Source of the DNA: Phaseolus vulgaris
Lineage: Eukaryota; Streptophyta; Magnoliopsida; Fabales; Fabaceae
Direction: 5' to 3'
NCBI RefSeq assembly: GCF_000499845.2
Contig: NC_023754.2
Coordinates: 11,294,963-11,358,962, forward strand
Length of the DNA stretch: 64,000 bases
The stretch's first letter is position 1, and each line of letters opens with the position of its first letter. Under the pieces are notes generated by a model. The model had not been told where the DNA came from, did no database searches, and saw only the letters and a program-made list of their open reading frames with translations. Positions 35,160 to 46,657 of this stretch are shown piece after piece. A program made the translations under genes and the position numbers.

Positions 35160-36215
35160 TACTACAATAAAAAATTAGTTTCAGTAACAAAAAAAATTAG
35201 TGATAAATATAAAATTTATTACTATTTATATATTATTTATGATTTTTTTTTTACTGACATTGTTTACAATAATGACAAAACTACAAAAATATTACAATAA
35301 ATATATTAGAAAATTAAGAACACATATCATAAATAATTACTAAAAAGTGATATAATAAAAATATTTTTTTTAAATAAAAATATAGTTAATATAAAAGTTA
35401 TTAAATATTTATAAATTAACAATTATTTATTATGAATGACAAACTATTAATTATTAGTTTGTTAAAATATCTCATAAATTTAATTTTATATATTTAATAA
35501 AACAAGATTACAATTTTATATATATATATATATAATATATATTTATATTAGTAATAAAAAATAATTGTTCTACTTTAGGTTTGAACTTAGGACTCTTAAT
35601 AAGGTAAAAAGATAATTTTAACACTCCCACTATACCACTTTAGAATCACTATGAAATTTGTGTCAATAATAATTTATCATAAGTTTATTTTTACGTGTAT
35701 AATAGAAAATTTAGACATATATATTTATTTAAGTGACAAAAAAAATTATTAAATTTATATTATTTTATATTTGAATTTATGATCTTTCTTTTTATATGTA
35801 AACATTATTTTTATTTTTTGATAATCTATACATATATATAAAGGGAATTCCTCTCTTTAACTTTTCTCAATTTTTTTCCTATTTTATCCTTATATCAGTA
35901 TTTGATTTTATTTCATTACTATGGTCATTGCGTCATTTCCTATTTTTTCTAAAACATTTGGTATATGTTTCCCTATTTTTTAAATATTTACTAAATAACT
36001 AATTATTCTTATGAAAAATTGAAAACTGCTTTAAAAAGAAAAACTAATATACTGTCATCTTGTAAAAGGCAGTTATCAATTTTAAATTTTAAACGTGGAG
36101 TAGTTTGTTCGAAACCGTCGTGGACATTCTCATAACATGAAACAATTTTTTATTTTATTTTTTATATCTTCATCTCTCTTAAAAATTATAATTTTTATCT
36201 CTTCTTATTATTTGG

Positions 36216-36371
36216 TTTAATTGACATCTTTTATTTAATTTTTAATATTAAACATAATTATATATAAATGATAAAAATAAAAAATACGAATACGCTATTT
36301 GGGTTTAATTGACATCTTTTATTTAATTTTTAATATTAAACATAACTATATATAAATGATAAAAATAAAAA
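36216..36371. repeat. Tandem duplication, 88 bp period
   Basis: TTTAATTGACATCTTTTA begins at 36216 and again at 36304, and the following bases are almost identical through ATAAATGATAAAAATAAAAAA. Two copies, the second incomplete. Confidence 0.75.
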
Positions 36372-36441
36372 AGTGGATGCATAGGCACAACAACGTTTGT
36401 GTTTCTGCTAGTGTAATTAATAGTGATATATATAAAAATTT

Positions 36442-36598
36442 GTCAATATTTGTATATTAGTTGTGAGAATATTTTAATTTGTCACTATTTGTATATTAGT
36501 TGTGAGAATATTTTAATTTGTCACTATTTGTATATTAGTTGTGAGAATATTTTAATTTTCACTATTTGTATATTGGTTGTGACTATCTTTAATTTACC
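36442..36598. repeat. 39 bp tandem repeat, four units
   Basis: Units of the form GTCACTATTTGTATATTAG plus TTGTGAGAATATTTTAATTT start at 36442, 36481, 36520 and about 36557; the last is more divergent. 39 is a multiple of three, so the array creates a spurious repeated reading frame. A related single copy lies near 37250. Confidence 0.8.
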
Positions 36599-37560
36599 AC
36601 AAATAATTCTTCATTAATATAAAATATCATATGATAAATTTATTTTTCTTTAGATAAAAATATAATTAATATTTTTTTAATTCTTATAAAGTAATAAGGA
36701 TCATATAATATTAATTTTCATTATTATTATTATATCACTAGTAATTGTTAAAAAAACATTATTTTTTTCTACTTGAAATTTGAATATGATTTTCTATTCA
36801 AGAAACAATTTTACTTCCTTTGTGACACTTTACAATTGCAATACTTATTTTGATACTTTTATTCATATATTCATACTTTTATACATTTATGCTTTTTATT
36901 ATGATATTCATTTCAAATTTAAATTCAACATATAAAATTTAAATCGTCTAAATTATATGTAACAATGATAATGATAAGTATAAAAATTGTTACTATTTTT
37001 TTAATTTTTCATAAAATGTTACAAAACAATTGTTCTACTTTAGATTTGAACTCAAAACCCTTTAATGAAAAAATTCATTATTTCCACTATACCACTTTAG
37101 AATTACTACAATATTTGTATCAATAATAATATGTCATAAATTCATTCTTACAAAAAAATTATTATATTTGTGTTATTTTTTATTCAAATGTATAATATTA
37201 ATATTATTTTTATTTTGTAATAATGAAATTAATAGTGTTATATATAAAATTTGTCACTATTTGTATATTAGTTGTAACTAAATTGTTGTCATTATTTGTA
37301 TATTACTTGTGACTATTTTTAAGTTGTCACTAAATTTTTATTAAAAATAAAAAATATACATGTTATAAATAATTATTTATTAATATAAAATACCCTATGA
37401 TAAATTTATTTTTCTTTTAATAAAAATATAATTAATAAAAAATTTATTGAATGTTTATAAATTAATAATGATTATATAACATAAAATATCATATAATAAT
37501 AATTTTATTATTATTATATCACTAGTAATTGTTAAAAAAATATTAAATCTTTTCTACTTT

Positions 37561-37958
37561 AAATTTGAACCCATGATACCAACAACTAGGACTACAAGTC
37601 GAAGAATACAAGATTGAGCCTCCACTGATCTTAGTAAGTCCAAGCTACTCTTGATATACGCCAACTCTATAGAAAGTATGACATTTAAGCCTTGTATTTG
37701 AGACAAATAGAGTAGGTGTTTGGGATTGTTATTTGGTCCTTTTGTAGATTAGTGTTAAGGTAGACTAAATATGGTTTCATAGCTTAGCTAAGGTTTCAAT
37801 TGAGTTCATTCAAGCCTAAGAGAAACCTTAGGCTAGGGTTAGCTTGGGAGAAGCACTTGAACCACTTCATGTGCCACCTTTCTAGGAAATCCAAATTTGA
37901 ATTTCCCTCTTCTTCTTCCTCCCAATAGCCAATTAAGAAGGTCATAATTAGGCAATTG
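37561..37958. other. Unassigned repeat-like sequence
   Basis: No gene. The sequence continues after the insertion at 39222 (AATTGCAACTCACTTG), so 37561-37958 and 39222-41200 were once joined. The style (TTAGGCTAGGGTTAGC, GAGAGTTGG) suggests a transposon, but I cannot name it. Confidence 0.4.
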
Positions 37959-39221
37959 ATGCATTGTAAGAACTTTTAAATTAGTAGATTTATGATGCAT
38001 AAATTTGATGAATTTTTACGATAAGTGTACCGTGTTGGTCAGAAGTAATAATTGTCCTTAAAGACGGATATCGATCCCACAAGGAACAATAAATTATCAA
38101 GTACAATAATCGCTAAATATCAAACAAAACAATAAAAGAAAGTGTTGAAATTGGTTGTGTTGGCAATGATCAATGAGAAAACAGACAAAGAATTGGTTGC
38201 TTCAAGTTGGAAAAATAAGGATTAGGTTTCATCTTTCTCACCCTCATGTATTTTGATTAGCATGTCAATATTAAATTCTTTGATTGAAATTAATGCCCGT
38301 AGAAGTTTCATTATTATCGATCTCTCGCATATAAATTTCTTAAGAATGTTTCCTAAATATTGATATCTCGCATACTTATAAAAACAACTTCACACTCAGA
38401 CGTTGATGACAATTAACATTTCAAGTCTATCTCTAGCACTCAAATATGTTAAGTATTGTTGTTTAGGTCAGAACCCTAAAAATACCTCTCGGTCAGATTT
38501 AAGATTCTCAATTTGTCACTAAAATTTAGAAACAAAACAACAATACCAATAATTAATCAAGCACAAAATATTATATCATATTAAATATCACCTAAATACA
38601 TAAAAGTTCGACCAAATTACTCCCAATCCCAAATGATAGAATTAGCCAGATATACTTCTAGTACCTTTCATTCTCCCAATTGGGTTACAACTCACTCAAT
38701 GGCGTTTTCCTTTCAATCTTGCACACTAGGGTTGAGCCTCTAACCCTCTATTTAACCTAATTTTCTAAGTTTAGGTCGTTTCCTATGTTGTGTTGATGGG
38801 CTATGTGATAAAATATAAAAAAGGCCCAATCTGTCTTACGCATTCTCGCTCAAGCAAGGAATTCTCGCTTGAGCGAGAAACACGTCAATTTTTGAAAACT
38901 ATCCTGGAGCATTCTCGCTCAAGCGAAATACTCATATTGCAACATTAGCTTTTTCGGTGCTTTTCTCCATTCTGAGACCTTCCAACTTTCTCTTTTTAGC
39001 TTAAATCATTACTCTATAATCCAAATCTCCAATCTTCCCTAGAAACCTACAATTAACACCAAAGTTGGGAATAAAATGCTCTTATTCAAATAAAGATCAT
39101 AAAAATTGCAAAAAGATATAAATTCATAAATTAGGGATTATTTTATATGTAAATTAGCAATAAATTCTCATAAGTGTGTATATTTTAATATGAAATATTT
39201 ATGAAATTAGGCACTTATCAA
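37959..39221. mobile_element. 1.26 kb insertion with a 5 bp duplication, probable solo LTR
   Basis: It is flanked by AATTG at 37954-37958 and 39222-39226. Its plus-strand ends are ATGCATTGTAAG and GGCACTTATCAA, so the TG...CA rule is met only if the duplication is read differently. The size and 5 bp duplication fit an LTR. Between 38844 and 38940 there are several near-palindromic TCTCGCTCAAGCGAGA words. There are no coding regions. Confidence 0.6.
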
Positions 39222-40802
39222 AATTGCAACTCACTTGTTCTTGAGTTTCTCCAGGATAGTCTCTCTCTCTCTCTCTCTATTTTAGCCATTTCTTGTCTTC
39301 TTCGTTGAGAGTTGGTGATGGAGATCTCCTTGGCTCCATGCAACGTTCTTCGGTGCTAATGGAAAAGGAGATGGTTTGACAACAGAAATGGGGTGTAATT
39401 GAGTGAGCAATGAGTCAGAATAGTGGTAAACGTAGAAGATTGGTGTACAATGAAAAGGTTATGCCAACTTCAAGCACAATCCTTCTAAATCACTTTCAAG
39501 TGGTAGCAAAGAATAAAGATACTTGGAAGAGGAACACAAAACCATTTTGGTAGAAATTCTATACTCAATTCCAAGTTTATATTTACGAGAGGAAAACTCT
39601 ATTTCTAGGAAGAATAGAGGGTAAGAAGCATGTGGTGCAAGCTACTCATACCCTGACATACATTGCAAGTTAGGATTAGGGTTTGAAAACCCTGTTACTG
39701 CCCAAGGGAGCTTGTACAAACCCTAAGTTGTATTGGAAGGTATGGTTTCTTAGAAAAGGTGTGCCATCTTTCTCTCTTAGGGTTAGAGTTTATGACCTAA
39801 CTCTTCCTTTGAGATTCTGACACCTAACCTATTCTACTCAACTCATAATACAAACCTGCAAAATGTTCAGCCAATATACAAGGTTGTAAAATGTACACTA
39901 CTCTATACAAGTATTTACAAGGCTTAAGAGGATGAATTTATTTCTCTCTACTTCATTTGCGTCATTCCTCTCAGCCTAAGTTGGTGGTGGTTTGAATTTT
40001 GTGTCTTATTTAGCTTAAGAAACATAGTAGTATGACTGAATAGACAAGATTTTCTAGTTTATGTTCTCCGCCTAATAAGTTTTTGCTTGGACACATGGTA
40101 AACATAATTTGTCTGAGAGATGTAATCTTGAGCATTTCATGGTACACGTCAAACTTATAAATGTTTATTTTATGCTTGTAGAGAATGTTCAATTATTCAT
40201 TCTTTCAAGAGGATCTCTCAACATTTTTGTCAACATCAAGATCCCTTAAAGAACAAGTTGAAAGCTGCTCCACACAAACAACTTTTCTGAAAAAGGCAGG
40301 ATGTTAGGGCTATGGAGTAAGCCAACTATATATGGTTTTGCACTTTACTCAAAGATGGAAAGAAACTACCTACAACATGCATCATAAGTCATGTCGTGTA
40401 TAAGATGAGTTACACAAAGAAGCCACATACATTTAATGCTAAATTAAGAGCATTTAATACATTTCTAATCTCCAGCCTTCAAACGTGGATAGACGCAAAA
40501 TGAAAAAGAAGAATTACAATTTGTCTCAAACAACTCCAAAGAATTTGCAACAACTCTTTCCTTCTTAACTCTATTTACAGACCTTTGTGAAGAAGGAAGA
40601 TTGTCAAAACTCTTACAGCAAGAATTAGAACAAGCTCTTGTAATCTTAAGCAATCCTTTGTGTTGTATTTATGAGCAAGAACATTGTTTGTGTTCGAGAG
40701 CAACCTAAAAGAGTTTTTATCATCTTGTATCTATCTTAGGACGTTACCCTCTTTTAGTTAACAACCTTGTAATCTTTTGATCACAATTCTTTGTAATCTA
40801 AG
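39222..40802. other. Intergenic, transposon-like, with a CT run
   Basis: No gene is supported. A pure CT run lies at about 39257-39279. The stretch 40180-40802 reads like an LTR leader (ACTATATATGG near 40325, repeated CTTGTAATC words) leading into the tandem array at 40803. Confidence 0.4.
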
Positions 40803-41147
40803 TCTTAGTCAGGAGTAATTGTGTTTCTAAAAATATTCAATGTTTAGCTAGGAGTGGTTATATATAAATAATACTCGTGTTTAGTTATGAGAGATTGGTT
40901 CCAAAGAATATTTGGTCTTAGCCAAGAGTGATTGTGTTCCAAATAATACTTGATCTTAACTAAAAGTGGTTGTGTTCCAAATGATACTCATGTGTTAGCC
41001 AAGAGTGGTTGTGTTCTAAAGAATATTCGATCCCAATCAAGAGTAATTGTGTTCTAAATAATACTCATGTTTAGCTTGGAGTGACGGACTCCAAAGAATA
41101 CTCGTGTTTAGCCATAAGTGATTAGATTCAAATAATACTTGTTTTTT
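40803..41147. repeat. Imperfect minisatellite, nine units of 36-41 bp
   Basis: The core TTAGCCAAGAGTGGTTGTG plus TTCCAAATAATACTCGTG repeats about nine times with substitutions and small indels. Many variants differ only at GTCTTAG/GTTTAGC and GAATATT/AATACTC. Such arrays are common in LTRs, which would agree with the LTR-like sequence just before it. Confidence 0.75.
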
Positions 41148-43328
41148 AATTTACATCGTTAGTATGTCCTAGTAGAACCTTGATCATGTTGATCAAGAAT
41201 TGGACAGTTTGGATTATCAGACAAATCAGTAATATCTCCCAAGTCTAACCTATGGAAGAGAGTTTTGCAAAAGCAAAACTTAAAAAATGTTTTTCACAAG
41301 GCATTTAAGTTATGTCTAACGTTTTTTCATAAGCATAATCTCTTAAAGAAAATTGCATGAAAATGCATACATATATCAAGTATAAAATTTATTTGTTAGT
41401 GTTCATTAGACAAAGATTTACCAAAAAATTTAAAAAGTTTTAATACACAATCCAACCCTTTCTTATTTTAATTTTAGCCATTTTTACATATTTACTTTAA
41501 ATTATACAAGAATTGTGTAAAAAAAATTATATCATGTTTACTTATTACCTACATTTTTTTGTTAGATGGATTCTGAATGTAAGAATTAATTTGTAATTTA
41601 TGCCACAGTATCAAATATCAAGCACCAGATGAAAATAAGCATAAAAAGACTAAATTGACCATTCTAATCCAACTAATAACCACAATAATTAATTATCACG
41701 GTCATGCACTTTAATATCAGGTTAATTCATATGTAAATCTTAAATATGTTCTTAATTTATGTAAAATTAAGAAATTTTATTTCATTTCAGGTAATAAAAA
41801 ATTCTTTAATTTTCATCCTCAAAAAATATAATTTTTATTAATGATGCCTGTTATAAGTAACACTCATTAAGAACTTGCATAATTTTTTAAAAGTGTGTCA
41901 CTAGTGTATCTGATACAGTGTCAACATTTAATATTTCCAAAAAAAATCTATATCTCTAAAATAATTTTTATTTATTTACTTTAAAATGAAATTTAGAGAC
42001 AAAAATAATAATTTCATATTTTAGAGGAACTAAAATAAAAACATATTTTACAATAAACAAAACCAAAATTTACTCACTTTATGAGAACTAAAACTATTAG
42101 TTTTAAAATTTTAAGGGACAAAATGAAAAGGAAAGTTACAGGAACCAAATCAAAACATGCTCATTTCTCATCAACTTAAAACATATTTAAGTCATTTGAC
42201 AAATGGAAAACAATAATCTCTATTAATAAAAGCTAGCAATGAAGTTTCCATGTACAAAAATTGAAGCTTTATGAACAAATATTACCATTCTGAGCAACTG
42301 AACCAGATCAAACTACTTTAACTGGGAGAGTATTACCCTCTAGAGTATCAGAGGGCTTCTCAAAGAGCAGCAGATAAAAAATATTGGTAGCAAAACTGTG
42401 CCAAAGCTAGAGCAGGTGCTTTATTGAATTATTGAATTTCACCCCTAACAAGGATTGATAAGGCAAGTTAAAACATACATTTCTTCAAATAAACTTCAGA
42501 ATTAAAACAACTGAGTGTTGGTGCTCCCAAATTCTAAAGGATAATCTAGTCTCATAAATAGTTCAAAGTGTAATATCATCATCATCAAGTAAAAGACAAC
42601 AGTTGTCTTACAGGTATATACTATACAATCATTCTTAATAGTAATTGGACTAAGTGTGATACTACTAAAAAACATATACAATACGAGAAGCAAGGTTTAA
42701 CTTGTTACACTCTAGCATATACTAATTAGAGACCCTCACATTTGCTACAAATAAACTGATTCCATTTGTCAGATAACAAGACAACAACTGATAAAGATTG
42801 TTATTATGCATATTATGTACAGAAGTTAAAATCCAGTTAGTATATTGGGTTATTGTCAACACATAACAAAGGAAAGAAACTTTCAGCTAATAGAGTTGTA
42901 TGTCAAACTTGAAGATTATTATACCATAAATTGTGAGATGGAGAATGGTATAAGGATTAGATAGAGACATAATACTTACAAGGAAATGCAGACATGGTCT
43001 TTGGCCTCCTTTGAAGGCCTTAATAAGAGATTAGATACCATCTGCTGATGACATTTACAAGTTAAGTGCACAACTATTCAGATTCACATGTGTTAAAACA
43101 AATTCTTCTCTTCACAGTTAAAGTGCAGAGAGAAGAAAACAATTCATCAATCTTACGAATCTTTATTTAATGTTCTCTGCCTATTCAAATTAAACAAAAC
43201 AACCACAATCTGTAAGTGGTGTAACATAACATATGGCGAAAAATGAAAGGCAGATAAAATTAAAAGGAAATTTTTGGTATCAAGTACAGTCAATTAAAAT
43301 GTTTCAAGCCTAAAGTATATCCAGATGA
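41148..43328. other. Intergenic; 3' flank of the mTERF gene
   Basis: No gene is supported. 41400-42200 is AT-rich. 42220-43328 is more gene-like in composition and should hold the 3' untranslated region of the minus-strand mTERF gene; I could not place a polyadenylation site with confidence. Confidence 0.45.
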
Positions 43329-44498
43329 TCAATTTGACTTCTGACCTTTGTATGCAGCCAATACTAGTGGCTCATAACTCTGAAATCGAGTGACATATTT
43401 CTCCAAAAACACTTTCTCACTGATCTTAATAAAGGTACTTATTTTCAAATCACTCTTAATCAAACCCTTTCTCTTCAAAATTTTAATAACTGCAAATCTG
43501 GGGATAACTGTCTTCTCCAAGTTGCATTTAAGAAGAGCAGGGCATCTAGCGATCTCTTCAGGGGCCAAACCCACATCCTTCGTCAAAAAGCTCATTATTT
43601 TAAGAATCTTGCTTTCTGATGAGACCATAAACTGGGGATGCTTTTTGAAAGCTAAAAGAGAGATATCACTGGACCAGCCACATTTCTCCAAAACTTCTAA
43701 CTTCGATTTCCATGATGCTTCACTTATATCTGCAAAAGCTTTAAGGGCCATAACAAAACTTGTTTTCAAAGGATCAAACCCCATTTCCTTCACTTTCTCC
43801 ACAGCCTCAACAAATCCTGCATGCTTCATAAATGTGACACTAGGAAAATTGGCTACCAGGAGAGAAATGGAACCTTGAGGCAGGCCAAGCTGTCTCAAAG
43901 CCTCTATGTTTGGAAGTGAATTATTCACCACATTTCTGCTGTTAAAGTGCCACAGCCCATTCTTTAAAGTGGAAACTACTTCCTTATCACAGCGAACTAG
44001 ACTTCTGATTACCACATAACAAGGGCGAATGGTTTTCTCCAAGCTTGATTTCAGAAATGTAGGTTTCCTAACGAGGAATGTAGGAAGGTCAGTGGGTGAA
44101 AACCCAATAGAACGAAAGAACTTGAGTTTTGGCAAAAGGGTCTTGTCTGGATTTGACAAAAGCACGGAAGGGAGTTTCTTTACAAGGCTACATAACTGGG
44201 TCTCCGAGAACCCATAGTTCCCGAGAAGATCAATTACAGCATTTGCCCCATCTGGGTTTTTCAATTCCAACCTTTTGGAGAATTCCAGGGCCGTTTTAGG
44301 GGACAACCCACATGAATTGATGATGCTAAATGAATTAAAGGTGTCACCTTTGTGATGCTTTGTGTTTGATACAGATAAAGTACGTGAATTGAAGAAAAGA
44401 ATGGCATTGTGACAAAGAACACCAAAGTGGGGGCTCCTAGTTGTTAATCTAGCAAGCAGAAAATGGTGCATTTGTAATGAATAATAATATTTTATCAA
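43329..44498 (-). CDS. mTERF-family organellar transcription/RNA factor
   Basis: An uninterrupted minus-strand frame of 389 codons. The N-terminus is basic and Ser/Thr-rich without acidic residues (HHFLLARLTTRSPHFGVL), an organelle transit peptide, probably mitochondrial. From about residue 60 onward come repeated mTERF helical units with the usual GF/GL starts and P-L/V ends: GFSETQLCSLVKKLPSVLLS, IGFSPTDLPTFLVRKPTFL, LGLPQGSISLLVANFPSV, CGWSSDISLLAFKKHPQFM and GLAPEEIARCPALLK. Length and lack of introns match the large plant mTERF clade that acts in organellar transcription, splicing or translation. Met 10 (44471) is a likelier start than Met 1, because it sits directly at the transit peptide. 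The gene looks intact; the exact target is unknown. Confidence 0.93.
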   Translation of the reverse strand: MIKYYYSLQMHHFLLARLTTRSPHFGVLCHNAILFFNSRTLSVSNTKHHKGDTFNSFSIINSCGLSPKTALEFSKRLELKNPDGANAVIDLLGNYGFSETQLCSLVKKLPSVLLSNPDKTLLPKLKFFRSIGFSPTDLPTFLVRKPTFLKSSLEKTIRPCYVVIRSLVRCDKEVVSTLKNGLWHFNSRNVVNNSLPNIEALRQLGLPQGSISLLVANFPSVTFMKHAGFVEAVEKVKEMGFDPLKTSFVMALKAFADISEASWKSKLEVLEKCGWSSDISLLAFKKHPQFMVSSESKILKIMSFLTKDVGLAPEEIARCPALLKCNLEKTVIPRFAVIKILKRKGLIKSDLKISTFIKISEKVFLEKYVTRFQSYEPLVLAAYKGQKSN

Positions 44499-45442
44499 TG
44501 ACTCACCTACTTGTTACCACTTTGCAGTATTATGCTTCCCAGCTTCACTGCTTCAAATTGATTCAATTCAACAACCTCGAGTGATAACATGAGCGTGAGA
44601 ATAAAAGAACATGAGCATTTCAGTTCAGAACACCAAAACGATGTCGTTTAGTCCGATAAGAAAAAAGGAAACAAGTTGACTTGTTAATTTATGGAAAAAG
44701 ATTCTTTTGAGACTCCAAAGAGTAAAACACTCTCATTCGACAACTTATTAAAATAAAATAAATATAATTAAAATATTAATTTAATGAATCGTTAAATATG
44801 TCATTTTACTATCAGGAGTTTCAATGTATCATCATTCTTAATTTATTGACTACTTTAAGTTCATTTTGCATAGTTTGTATAGGCTAGTCATATAGCAGAA
44901 CGGATATGTAATATTTATTTCTTTAATTTAATGTTATATAATTCAATTTTAAAAAAATAATTATATTTTTTACGTCAATAAGATTATAGTTAATTATTAT
45001 AATTTTTAAATAATTTAAAAAATATTTACTTTTATGTTTTTTTATGAAAAACATAATTTTAAAATATTTTTTATGTAGACGTTAATCTTAAGTTTATTTA
45101 ATTCTTAATTTTATTGTAAAAATAAATTTTTGGAACACGATAAACATTAAAATAAAATATATTTATATCTATTTATTTTAAAATAAATTCTTATTATCTA
45201 CATGTATTTTCTATAAATATCTGGCGAGCAACAAGACGCACAAAAAACGATTTTTTTTAATAGAGTGAATAATTATTAAATGAATATAGGATAACTAAAA
45301 TTTATTAGTATTAAAATTACGAAAAATAAAATAGAAAATCAAATTCATAAAAGAATGATAACAAGGGGTAAAATATCCAATAACTTAAAATTAAATGTCG
45401 TAAAAGCTTTTGAGTTGATATAGATTTATTTGGAGTAAAAAA
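44499..45442. other. Intergenic; upstream of mTERF
   Basis: 44499-44660 should contain the 5' untranslated region and core promoter of the minus-strand mTERF gene, with no obvious TATA box. 44740-45420 is AT-rich with nothing else visible. The last five bases, AAAAA, are the duplication of element D. Confidence 0.5.
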
Positions 45443-46598
45443 TGTTGAATCAAGTGGTGTTCAAGTTTTGAAGAATCCAAATCCTTTGAAGAATGTTGAA
45501 GTCTCTGCTATGCTTGATGTTGTTGTGCTGGTTTAGCTTAGTTCTGGGGTAGTTTGGATGTTGTAATCCACCCTTTGATTAAATCTAAAGCATTAGCATT
45601 CTCAATCTTTGTGAAAGGAAAATATTTTCAAACCAAGTTAAAACAACCGATTGTTTTATCGAAACAACCGATTGTTTATACTTAGGTGTTTTGAGAAAAA
45701 GATTAAAAACTGTTTTTAAAATGGTTTAACTGTTAAGTACCAAAACAACCGATTGATTCGAGGAAACAACCGATTGTTTGTTTTGGGACCATAACAGAAA
45801 AACTGTTTTCTATTTGACTGAGCTTTAAACGATTTAACTGCTTACGCTCCAGTCATTAAATGTTTTGACCAATCTTTTAATGCAATTTAAGAGTTTGTTA
45901 AGATTTGATAACAACTACATCTTTGAATATTTTCAGAAAAACAGATTTGAGATTTAAGAATCTTTGACAAGTTTTTCTTAAGAGTTTTTGAGTTTTTCAA
46001 AGAGCTGAGATTGCTAAGAGTTTGTGATTGATCAAAGTGTATGGAATAGGATTCTGCTTGTATTGATTTCAGATTATCTTCTGTAACAAGTGTAATCCTT
46101 GTACTCTGTTGAACAAGTATTCGTTTCTGTGTTTTGCTGAGATTGGCTGTGTGTTCTTGAGGGGATCAAGATCAACAATCTTAGTGTTGGTGTGTTGACC
46201 AAGGAGAGTGTGTTTCTTAAGGTGTTCAAGGTCATTCTCTTGGTTGTTGTGTAAGTGATCAAGGTGTGATTGCTTAGTGGATTTCCTCAGGGTTCTGAGA
46301 AGACTGGATGTAGCTCTGGGTTTGGAGTGAACCAGTATAAACAACTGTGTACAATTTCTCTATCCCTATCTCTTTAAATTTAGTTTTGTCAATTGATAAC
46401 TGGTATAAACAACCGATTGTTTCGGTAAAACAACCGATTGTTTTTCCAGTATTGTGTTTTTGCTTTATGTTTTGAAAAACTGAATTCTTAATCAAGGTTT
46501 TCTTGAAGTATTTTTCATTCTAAGCTTAAAAGTTTGCGAAAATCTTTCTTAAACAATTCACCCCCCCCCCCCTTCATTTAAGGCCATATATTCTAACA
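45443..46598 (+). repeat. 5' LTR of element D
   Basis: It begins TGTTGAATCAAG and ends TTCTAACA. It contains three pairs of AAACAACCGATTGTTT, at 45641/45662, 45743/45764 and 46407/46428, each spaced exactly 21 bp. A run of about 13 C near 46560 replaces the CTCCCTCTCG of the 3' LTR. Confidence 0.92.
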
Positions 46599-46600
46599 AT

Positions 46601-46613
46601 TGGCATCAAGAGC
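46601..46613 (+). other. Primer binding site of element D
   Basis: TGGCATCAAGAGC, two bases after the LTR end, as in elements 1 and B. Confidence 0.75.
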
Positions 46614-46657
46614 TTGGTTCTAGAAAGTTATTCAAGTTGATCAAAAAAAATTTTTCT

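Larger units (their letters stand above)
35160..37560. repeat. AT-rich block of degenerate duplications
   Basis: No gene. Long segments recur in degraded form: a word near CTACTTTAGGTTTGAACTTA at 35570 returns at 37040 (CTTTAGATTTGAACTC) and 37555, each followed by CACTATACCACTTTAGAAT-like sequence in the first two. A pure TA run lies at 35516-35545. This may be an old transposon that duplicated in place; I cannot assign a class. Confidence 0.5.

Noticed and set aside
36423..36617. 64-codon ORF with repeated YISCENILICH
   Set aside because: It arises only because the 39 bp tandem repeat is a multiple of three; the composition and context are non-coding.
43390..43878. Plus-strand ORF of 162 codons
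   Set aside because: Shadow of the mTERF gene on the opposite strand.
46069..46344. Minus-strand 91-codon ORF, repeated at 51988-52263
   Set aside because: It appears twice only because both LTRs of element D carry it; antisense, without family resemblance.
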